Source of the DNA: Stenomitos frigidus_A
GTDB taxonomy: Bacteria; Cyanobacteriota; Cyanobacteriia; Leptolyngbyales; Leptolyngbyaceae
Length of the DNA stretch: 64,000 bases
Reading direction: 5' to 3'
Assembly (NCBI RefSeq): GCF_963877135.1
Contig: NZ_CAWNSW010000166.1
Span: 1-64,000 of the forward strand
The notes below the pieces were generated by a model. That model worked only from the letters and a program-made list of their open reading frames with translations, had not been told where the DNA came from and made no database searches. The position numbers and the translations under genes are program-made. Position 1 is the first letter of the stretch; every line of letters begins with the position of its first letter. Positions 57,928 through 64,000 of the stretch are shown here, piece by piece.

Positions 57928-58870
57928 GCTGTTCGTAAGCAGCCACAATGCGTTGCACTAGAGGATGGCGAACAACATCTGCTTTGGAAAGGTGACAGAA
58001 CGCCACGCCCTCTACCGATTGCAGAATTTTTTGTGCCACGGCTAAGCCAGATGACTGGTGCTGGGGAAGATCCGTCTGGGTAAGGTCACCCGTCACCACC
58101 ATCCGAGAGCGAAAGCCCAAGCGCGTCAGCAGCATCTTCATCTGCGATGGCGTCGTGTTCTGCGCTTCATCGAGAATGACAAACGCGTTGTTGAGTGTGC
58201 GCCCCCGCATGTAGGCGATCGGTGCGACCTCAATCACACCCCGCTCCATCAAGCTAGGAATCTTTTCTGGATCGATAAACTCGTAAAGCGCGTCGTAGAG
58301 CGGACGCAGGTAAGGATCAATTTTTTGCTGCAAGTCTCCTGGCAAGAAACCCAGTTTTTCGCCTGCTTCTACTGCCGGACGCGTCAAGATGAGGCGCTCG
58401 TACTGGTTTGCCAACAGCGCTTGCACAGCCAGAACGGCTGCTAGAAAGGTTTTGCCCGTACCGGCTGGGCCAATACAAAAGGTCAGGTCGTGGGTGCGAA
58501 CGGCTTGAATATACTGTCGCTGCCGAAAGGTTTTGGCGCGAATATCTTCACCACGACGAGTGTGTGCCAACACGTCATGCCGCAGTTCATGTAGCTCATC
58601 CTGCTGCTGGGTATCCAACGCATGACGAGCAGTCAGAATATCGACACCCGAAATGGCGGTGCCGCCAATCCAAACGTCTTCAAGGGCTCTCACTAAACGC
58701 GTTGCCAGATCAATTTGATTCTCTGTACCTGAAATGCGTAGATCCTGCCCACGCAGCACTAGCGTTGCGCCGGTTTGTCGCGCTAACGTTTTCAGATTTT
58801 CTTCTCGCTCACCAGCGAGGGCGATCGCGCTTGCAATACTCGGCAATTCAATGGTGACAGCCTCTACCAT
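57911..58870 (-). CDS. phoH: PhoH family protein
   Basis: 319 residues. A P-loop NTPase of the PhoH family: N-terminal KH-like region (TLARQTGATLVLRGQDLRIS, TRLVRALEDVWIGGTAISGV), Walker A GPAGTGKT, Walker B FVILDEAQNTTPSQMKM, and LTRPAVEAGEKLGFLPGDLQ. PhoH is linked to RNA metabolism and phosphate response. KhpA and rpsP lie upstream on the same strand, so the run khpA-phoH is likely a transcript with the glycosyltransferase gene. Confidence 0.94.
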   Translation of the reverse strand: MVEAVTIELPSIASAIALAGEREENLKTLARQTGATLVLRGQDLRISGTENQIDLATRLVRALEDVWIGGTAISGVDILTARHALDTQQQDELHELRHDVLAHTRRGEDIRAKTFRQRQYIQAVRTHDLTFCIGPAGTGKTFLAAVLAVQALLANQYERLILTRPAVEAGEKLGFLPGDLQQKIDPYLRPLYDALYEFIDPEKIPSLMERGVIEVAPIAYMRGRTLNNAFVILDEAQNTTPSQMKMLLTRLGFRSRMVVTGDLTQTDLPQHQSSGLAVAQKILQSVEGVAFCHLSKADVVRHPLVQRIVAAYEQHEQPQ

Positions 58871-59015
58871 GCAATCAATTTTGGGTTAGCCAATCAATCA
58901 ATTTGAGTAATCCGCAACGCTTATGAGAAGGCAAAAACGCCTGGCTCCTTTAGGTTTGGATCTTGCAGGCGTTGTGTTAGATGTATTCAGGTTTGGTCAG
59001 CGTGACCAATGAAGG

Positions 59016-59432
59016 TTAGACCTCGGGAGGGCTACTGCGCGATCGCAACTTTGGTGGCTCTTTGACTCCCGAAGACCGTCGTGGTGGTGGCTTGTCGATC
59101 ACATCCTCGCGATCGATCTCACCATCATTACCGCCCTGAGCGGAGCTACCAAATACGTCTAAATAAGCGGAGTAACCAGCCGCACGAGCCGCCGCCTCTA
59201 GCACCGAGCGAATAGCCTGGATGTTACGACCACCTCTGCCAAAAACACGCCCCTTGTCAGCACCCTCAAACGCTACGCGCACCCAAACCTTGCCCCGGCT
59301 GGGTGACACTTCGCAGTCTACCTTAAGCGACTCCGGTAGCTCCAAAAATGGCTCTACCAAAAACGTGACCAGTCTTGCGTAGTCCGGCTCAGTTGCTTCA
59401 GAGGTAGCAGATTTGGCGTTCGTCTCAGGCAT
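59016..59432 (-). CDS. khpA: KhpA-type KH-domain RNA-binding protein
   Basis: 138 residues from the ATG at 59432, overlapping the rpsP end by 8 bases. The KH domain lies at about 14-85: LVTFLVEPFLELPESLKVDC, then GKVWVRVAFEGADKGRVFGR, with the GRGG loop (FGRGGRNIQAIRSVLEAAAR). The C-terminal tail is a charged, disordered stretch (IDREDVIDKPPPRRSSGVKE) absent in the short KhpA of Firmicutes. KhpA works with KhpB, also encoded in this window. The longer frame to 59498 is a read-through into rpsP and is not used. Confidence 0.92.
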   Translation of the reverse strand: MPETNAKSATSEATEPDYARLVTFLVEPFLELPESLKVDCEVSPSRGKVWVRVAFEGADKGRVFGRGGRNIQAIRSVLEAAARAAGYSAYLDVFGSSAQGGNDGEIDREDVIDKPPPRRSSGVKEPPKLRSRSSPPEV

Positions 59433-59673
59433 TGACCTGTTCAAAAACGTTGGCTTTTTGCAGAATGCTGCGTACCGTATCGGTTGGCTGTGCCCCATCT
59501 TTCAATCGCTTGACGATCGCGGGTACATCTAACCGAGTTTCGTCAGTTCTGGGGTTGTAAAAGCCCAATTCTTCCAACGGGCGTCCATCCCGACGATCGC
59601 GGCTGTTCATCGCCACAATCCGGTAACTAACCTCACGCTTCTTGCCGTATCGCTTCAATCGCAGTTTGATCAT
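59425..59673 (-). CDS. rpsP: 30S ribosomal protein S16
   Basis: 82 residues. Starts MIKLRLKRYGKKREVSYRIV, then DRRDGRPLEELGFYNPRTDE and VKRLKDGAQPTDTVRSIL, the full S16 pattern. It is the first gene of the rpsP-khpA-phoH run; the order rpsP-khpA is conserved widely. Confidence 0.97.
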   Translation of the reverse strand: MIKLRLKRYGKKREVSYRIVAMNSRDRRDGRPLEELGFYNPRTDETRLDVPAIVKRLKDGAQPTDTVRSILQKANVFEQVNA

Positions 59674-59942
59674 GGTGCTGTGCGGATTCTTTCTATTACT
59701 TAATGTCTAGGATCACTTGAAATTCAGGGGAGCGGTCAACCTTTAGCCAACGGCAAAAAATCGACAGACTACTGGAACCTATCATCCTATCACGGACAAG
59801 TTTTAATGCCCTAGCGCAGCCCATATTTTATAACGGGTTTCCAAGCGGCGTCTAACTTTTTTTGCGTTATCTTCTCTTTTCTAAAACCTTCCACCTGTTT
59901 TTGCCATCGTTTTGCCATCGTAAAGGGCAATTGTCGTCGATA

Positions 59943-60866
59943 ATGGCAGTAGAGTTTCGAGGCAGCTTTGTGACTGATAAGCGCAATCGGTGGATTATCA
60001 ATGTCGTTCTAATTCTGGCAGTCGTTGCCTTCGTGGGCTTTTCGCTGATCCCACTGATTGACGCCGCTTTTAAGGGCAACCAGAGTCAGACAGCTGCTAG
60101 CCCAACCCCGACGCAATCTGCTAGTGCTGTTCCTAAGAAAGAGGAGCTAGAGGCACAAGCGAAGGGCTATGAATTAGTGCTGCAACGAGAGCCCGAGAAC
60201 CCGACAGCGCTGCGAGGACTGCTGGAAGCAAAACTGGGGCTAGGCGATGTAAAGGGCGCGATCGCCCCACTTGAGAAGCTGGCGAAACTGAACCCAAATG
60301 AAACCGAGTATGCCGTCCTGTTAGCGCAAGCGAAACAGCAAACCAACGATCCAGAAGGAGCGGCTCAAACCTACCGGGATATTCTGAAGACGAAACCGGG
60401 CGATCGCAATGCGCTACAAGGCTTGACTAATCTGTTGTTGCAACAAAAACGCCCCGAAGCGGCAGTTGGGTTGTTGCAAGACACCATCAAGACCGCACCT
60501 CAAGTGAACAAAATTCAGGCAGGTAGCGTGGATGTCGTGTCTGTGCAGGTTATTTTGGGACAGGTGTATGCGTCTCAGAAGCGCTTTGATGAAGCGATCG
60601 CAGTTTTTGACGAAGCAACCAAAGGCAATAAGCAAGATTTCCGTCCAGTCCTTGGCAAAGCGCTGATTTTGAAGGAACAAGGCAAAACGGATGCTGCTAA
60701 GCCACTCTTTGCCAGCGCTGCCGAACTAGCGCCCGCTCAGTTTAAAGATCAGATTAAGCAGCTTGCCAATGCGTCTTCACCAGGAGCAAGTGTTCCAGCA
60801 CCGACTGCTACACCGGGCGCTGCACCGAGCCCAACGCCAAGTAGCGCTCCGGCACGGACTCCTTGA
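59943..60866 (+). CDS. TPR-repeat protein with signal anchor
   Basis: 307 residues from the ATG at 59943 (MAVEFRGSFVTDKRNRWIIN); the frame extends back to 59862 but the upstream residues are not conserved. N-terminal TM helix (VVLILAVVAFVGFSLIPLI), a Pro/Thr/Ser linker, then four or five TPR units (about 70-270: ELEAQAKGYELVLQREPENP, AQTYRDILKTKPGDRNALQG, LGQVYASQKRFDEAIAVFDE), and a Pro/Ala/Thr-rich tail. Anchored in the membrane with the TPR part likely outside. Its partner is unknown. It is divergent from rpsP. Confidence 0.85.
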   Translation: MAVEFRGSFVTDKRNRWIINVVLILAVVAFVGFSLIPLIDAAFKGNQSQTAASPTPTQSASAVPKKEELEAQAKGYELVLQREPENPTALRGLLEAKLGLGDVKGAIAPLEKLAKLNPNETEYAVLLAQAKQQTNDPEGAAQTYRDILKTKPGDRNALQGLTNLLLQQKRPEAAVGLLQDTIKTAPQVNKIQAGSVDVVSVQVILGQVYASQKRFDEAIAVFDEATKGNKQDFRPVLGKALILKEQGKTDAAKPLFASAAELAPAQFKDQIKQLANASSPGASVPAPTATPGAAPSPTPSSAPARTP

Positions 60867-60880
60867 GGCTTTTCATCCGT

Positions 60881-60904
60881 AGAGCCGTTACCCGTAACGG
60901 CTCT
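60881..60904. terminator. Bidirectional terminator-like hairpin between convergent genes
   Basis: AGAGCCGTTAC and GTAACGGCTCT form a perfect 11-bp stem around CC. It lies between the stop of the TPR gene and the stop of the manganese exporter gene. There is no long T-run. Confidence 0.7.
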
Positions 60905-60920
60905 CAGACAGCCACTTCTC

Positions 60921-61538
60921 TTACGCTCCTTCCATCCAGGCAATGATGCCAAACACGATAAAGAGCAGTCCGCCTAGAGTTGTGATCAGCCTTTCTGAGA
61001 GATGTGCGGCGAGTAAGCGTCCGCCAACAACTGCGATCGCTGCGCAGATGGCATGACCTAAAATGGCACCGGCTGTAACACCCCAGGGATCATTTGCAGC
61101 AGCCAGTGCAATTGTCGCAAACTGGGTGCGATCCCCCCACTCTCCCATAAACGTCAACGCAAACGCCTGTATAACAACCCCTCGTCGTGTCCCCTGTTTT
61201 GCGGCTACCGTATCAGCCTGTTGAATGGTTTCTTCGGCTTCTTTCACCTCATCGCAAAGGGCATTGCTGGACATTTGCTTCGCGTCGTACAGCAACTTTA
61301 AGCCAAAGCCGATAAACACCACGATCTCAGCGACATGCAGCAAGGCTTTGGGCAGCAGCGAAACGACCTGCCCCATCAAGACCGACAGCACAGTCATTGC
61401 TGCTAATGCGGCGATCGCCCCTATAAACACCAGACGACGAGAATGCCGCATTGCCAAAAGCATCGCGATAAAAAACGTTTTATCGCCCAGCTCCGACATC
61501 GTAATCAACAATAATCCAGCCGTAAATGCTGTCAGCAT
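60921..61538 (-). CDS. GDT1/TMEM165 family manganese exporter (Mnx-like)
   Basis: 205 residues with six hydrophobic helices and both family motifs E-x-G-D-[KR]-[ST]: SELGDKTFFIAML (near residue 16) and GEWGDRTQFATIAL (near 131), which bind the cation. In Synechocystis the homologue Mnx exports Mn2+ from the cytoplasm to the thylakoid lumen, supplying photosystem II. The two halves lie in one gene here. No yybP-ykoY riboswitch was recognised upstream. Confidence 0.92.
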   Translation of the reverse strand: MLTAFTAGLLLITMSELGDKTFFIAMLLAMRHSRRLVFIGAIAALAAMTVLSVLMGQVVSLLPKALLHVAEIVVFIGFGLKLLYDAKQMSSNALCDEVKEAEETIQQADTVAAKQGTRRGVVIQAFALTFMGEWGDRTQFATIALAAANDPWGVTAGAILGHAICAAIAVVGGRLLAAHLSERLITTLGGLLFIVFGIIAWMEGA

Positions 61539-62009
61539 TTCATCAAACTCCTCAGATTTTTGCTATCTAAGTGAGCTTGATGAGAACTGCAATAGCTTCA
61601 CCAAGCTCACAACTCATGTGAACTTAGTGAAGGTCTCGCTTGCAAACAGCAGTCAGCGGTCAGCCTTCAACACTCAGCTTTGGAAATGATTCAATCATCA
61701 AAGCTGAGCGCTAAAAGTTGAGTACTAAAAACTTTTTGTCATCTGAGCCAGGCTCATCGCCAGTATGTTGACTCAAATGGGCTGGCGGTACACCAGCAGC
61801 TACTCCCCTTCGGACACTACTATTGTACCAGGACACTTGCGCAAAAGCTGTCGAAGTTCGCCTCCTAGCCCCCAAGATTGGGGGAACTGAGCTTATTAAA
61901 GCCCCCAGAATATAGTCCTTACCGGGCATACAAGAAAGGGGGTTTGGGGGCAAATGCGTAAGTCCTATGTACAAGTGATCCATAGTGTAAGAAACCGGGG
62001 AAAGACTGA
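61539..62009. other. Intergenic region with GCCCCC-type dispersed repeat
   Basis: 471 bases. 61651-61665 shows a GGTCAGC-type unit. 61858-61960 contains the TAGCCCCCAAGATTGGGGG ... AAGGGGGTTTGGGGG repeat, a dispersed cyanobacterial intergenic element. 61993-62000 has AAACCGGG. No gene is seen; an opposite-strand frame 61711-62163 is a shadow. Confidence 0.6.
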
Positions 62010-63773
62010 TTATTCTGGCACTTGCCAGACGCGAGCAGCCGGTAGGATGGGCTGAAGTGTACCGCGAGATCGCTCTAGTGCCACTCTGAGCGGTTTTGAA
62101 GGACGGAAGGCAAAGATGGTAGAACCGTCTGTTTGTGATGCGAATGATTGAGTTGCAACCCAATTGACATTTTGGCTTAGTAGCAGCATCCGCACATTGG
62201 GATGCAACCGATAGCTCAGTGAAATCAAGTCGCCGAGGTTGGTAAAATCATCGCCACGATCGCTCAGAAGCAGCGGCGACGGTGCAGCGTTAAGGCGATC
62301 AGCAACGGCCGCGTTAAAGTAGCTCGGTACGTTGTGCCACCACGTAAAGGAGGCTGCGCTCACCGTGCAGGATGCAAGGCTGGCAGTAAAGAGAGTGAGC
62401 AAAACGAGCCGCCAAAACCAACGGTTGAGAAACGTCAGAGTATAGGGCGTGAGACGCCAAAAGCGGGAAGATCCAGTCCGCTGAGGTTTACTGCTGAGGT
62501 AATGGGGCTTTGGTGAAAGCCTCTTTGCCAAAAAGTAAGCGACCGCCAACTGCACGCCGGGATAGCAGGAGATCAAGTAGCGACTCACCGCCGATCGCTT
62601 GCTGCCCAGCACAAGATCAGGCAGTGCCAGCCCCAAAAAGGGTACCACCGTCGACGTCCACACGAAGAGCGAGATCCCGCGATCGCAGCGTCGGTAAAGC
62701 GTGTAGAACGCCAGCACAATCAGCACCACAATGGGGACTCGCAGTACAAACGTCCAGAGATTGTCAAAGCCAACATCCAGATCAAAAAATAAGGCTGTAA
62801 AGCTGAGTGTCCACAGCTTGACCAGGTAATCTGAACCCGGCACATTTGCGGCCCAGTTGGTTGTGTTGAGGGTGCGCTGGAAGCCCGTTAACATCACAAA
62901 CAGCCATGGCGCGTAAAGGAGACCAGCGATCGCCAGCGCCAGCCAGAACTGAAGGATGCTTTGACGACTTGTCTGTCTGTGAGTGCCTATGACCAGAATG
63001 ATGTAAACCGCATGACCGATGAGCGTCAAGGCAAAAAAAGGGTGAGTGTATAAACCCAGCGTGACTGCCAGGGCATATAAACCCCAGTGTTTCCAGACAG
63101 TAGGTGGGCGTTTGAGCACGTCACGCGAACAAACTTTTTGGATGCCAGACAGCCGAATGGCTCGCAGCAGTAAGTAGTGACTGGCGATCACGGCGAGTGT
63201 CAGCAAGCTATACTGCCGCGCCGTTTGAGCAAACAACAGGTCAAACGGAGAAAGAGCCAGAAAGACCGTCGCCAACAGTGCCGCCGCTTGAGAAGCAAAT
63301 AGTTCCCAGGCGAGGGCGTACATGAAGGGTAGTGATAGCAGGCTCAGCAGCACTGGGAGCAGTCGCGATGCCGTGAGTGGGCTGCCAAAGATCGCTTGCA
63401 TTGGTGCGCCCAACGCCTGAACCCAAAAGCGATCGAGCAAAAAATAGAGCGGTGGATGCTGCGGATCTTCCAGTGCTAGCGATCGTACGGTGTCGGCTGG
63501 AGTGCTGCCTGGTTTGATCTGTTGGAACCGCAGTAAGTCTTTCGCTGAAAAGACCTGGTTCTGGAAAATCTCCTGACCAATTTCTTGCACCGTGTAGCCA
63601 GAAGCTCGCAGTGACGTATACACTTCGTCATGCCAATACACTTTATGGTTCAAGTTGACGAAGCGAAAGACAACTCCTACAACAAGCAGGAAAATGACCA
63701 ACCAGTGTAACCAGGCAGGAGACAGCGGACGACCTGGGTCAACCTGGCTCAGCGATGCTGTCTGACGGAACAT
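62010..63773 (-). CDS. GT39-type membrane glycosyltransferase
   Basis: 587 residues from the ATG at 63773. A polytopic membrane protein (about 11 helices) with WHDEVYTSLRASGYTVQEI (the D-E in the first extracytoplasmic loop is the catalytic position of the ArnT/PMT group), QHPPLYFLLDRFW and ASRLLPVLLSLLSLPFMYAL. It should transfer a sugar from polyprenyl phosphate to a lipid or protein outside the membrane. The C-terminal part is soluble (FNAAVADRLNAAPSPLLLSD). The acceptor is unknown. Confidence 0.87.
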   Translation of the reverse strand: MFRQTASLSQVDPGRPLSPAWLHWLVIFLLVVGVVFRFVNLNHKVYWHDEVYTSLRASGYTVQEIGQEIFQNQVFSAKDLLRFQQIKPGSTPADTVRSLALEDPQHPPLYFLLDRFWVQALGAPMQAIFGSPLTASRLLPVLLSLLSLPFMYALAWELFASQAAALLATVFLALSPFDLLFAQTARQYSLLTLAVIASHYLLLRAIRLSGIQKVCSRDVLKRPPTVWKHWGLYALAVTLGLYTHPFFALTLIGHAVYIILVIGTHRQTSRQSILQFWLALAIAGLLYAPWLFVMLTGFQRTLNTTNWAANVPGSDYLVKLWTLSFTALFFDLDVGFDNLWTFVLRVPIVVLIVLAFYTLYRRCDRGISLFVWTSTVVPFLGLALPDLVLGSKRSAVSRYLISCYPGVQLAVAYFLAKRLSPKPHYLSSKPQRTGSSRFWRLTPYTLTFLNRWFWRLVLLTLFTASLASCTVSAASFTWWHNVPSYFNAAVADRLNAAPSPLLLSDRGDDFTNLGDLISLSYRLHPNVRMLLLSQNVNWVATQSFASQTDGSTIFAFRPSKPLRVALERSRGTLQPILPAARVWQVPE

Positions 63774-63781
63774 CCCAACCT

Positions 63782-64000
63782 CTAAAGCATCTTTTCGAGG
63801 AACTGCTTGGCACGATCGCACTGTGGATTAGTGAAAAACGTGTCGGGTTCTGCATCTTCGGCTAAACAACCTTCATTGAGAAACCAGATGCGATCGGCAA
63901 CTTCACGCGCAAAGCCCATTTCGTGGGTCACGATCGCCATCGTCATTCCCGTTTTTGCTAAGCCTTTCATTACTTCCAACACTTCTTGCACCATTTCGGG
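63782..64000 (-). CDS. Polar amino-acid ABC transporter ATPase, C-terminal part (cut by window edge)
   Basis: The last 72 residues of a GlnQ/BztD-type ATPase: VMKGLAKTGMTMAIVTHEMG with the switch histidine, FAREVADRIWFLNEGCLAED and a C-terminus FLEKML. Walker A and B lie beyond the window. It would energise import of glutamine/glutamate-type amino acids. It is separated from the GT39 gene by only 8 bases, so the two may be co-transcribed. Confidence 0.92.
   Translation of the reverse strand, partial: PEMVQEVLEVMKGLAKTGMTMAIVTHEMGFAREVADRIWFLNEGCLAEDAEPDTFFTNPQCDRAKQFLEKML

Noticed and set aside
61539..61660. Possible yybP-ykoY manganese riboswitch upstream of the Mnx-like gene
   Set aside because: The expected conserved loop motifs were not found; only a GAGCTTG/CAAGCTC type pairing, which is insufficient.

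Overview
The window is cyanobacterial chromosome. It contains psbK (photosystem II), very frequent GCGATCGC (HIP1) octamers, plastid-type genes (ycf46 family), DUF2808, DUF928 and CHASE2-cyclase proteins, and the heptameric short tandem repeats typical of filamentous cyanobacteria. The genus cannot be fixed from sequence alone. Most of the DNA looks moderately GC-rich by eye, with two clearly AT-rich patches at about 19.8-22.2 kb and 31.1-34.8 kb.

Layout. 0-0.8 kb is a decayed zone: a transposase end, a truncated orphan HicB antitoxin and a broken DUF2283 gene. 0.9-4.4 kb holds cobS, a conserved unknown gene, tgt and psbK. 4.7-9.3 kb holds a Ser/Thr kinase with WD40 repeats, an SH3-domain protein and a Ycf46 ATPase. 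9.3-13.0 kb, on the minus strand, is the rpmH-rnpA-PH-yidC-khpB-DUF177 series, which ends in ycf46. 13.1-18.0 kb holds secreted unknown proteins and a large TPR-CHAT protease-like protein. 18.3-30.9 kb is a surface-polysaccharide locus on the plus strand: a Wzm/Wzt exporter, two methyltransferases, an AsnB amidotransferase, two GT4 and two GT2 glycosyltransferases, a WecG/TagA enzyme and a polyprenyl-phosphate sugar transferase, closed by a strong terminator.

31.0-35.7 kb is the most interesting part. A roughly 4.7 kb insertion lies between a tRNA-Leu(CAA) gene and an M48 peptidase gene. A 21-bp tRNA-derived direct repeat flanks it, and the right copy encodes the last codons and stop of the peptidase. 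The insertion carries integrase remnants, a HEPN-type putative RNase and a large protein that combines a TIR/deoxyribosyltransferase-like domain with an Sll1717-type P-loop ATPase. This pair is a candidate antiphage or abortive-infection system.

36.9-64 kb is mostly housekeeping or accessory chromosome: murA, tRNA-Leu(CAG), an SpoU methyltransferase, an MMADHC-like protein, an HtrA-like protease with a truncated paralogue, a TIGR04168 phosphoesterase, a CHASE2 cyclase next to DUF928, a PhnD-like binding protein, a DUF3153/TPR pair, holB, tmk, an alcohol dehydrogenase, an MSMEG_0570/0565 pair, phoH, khpA, rpsP, a GDT1/Mnx manganese exporter, a GT39 membrane glycosyltransferase and the end of an amino-acid ABC ATPase. 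Intergenic spaces contain heptamer repeats and a family of palindromic MITE-like elements, including perfect palindromes of 42 and 36 bp.
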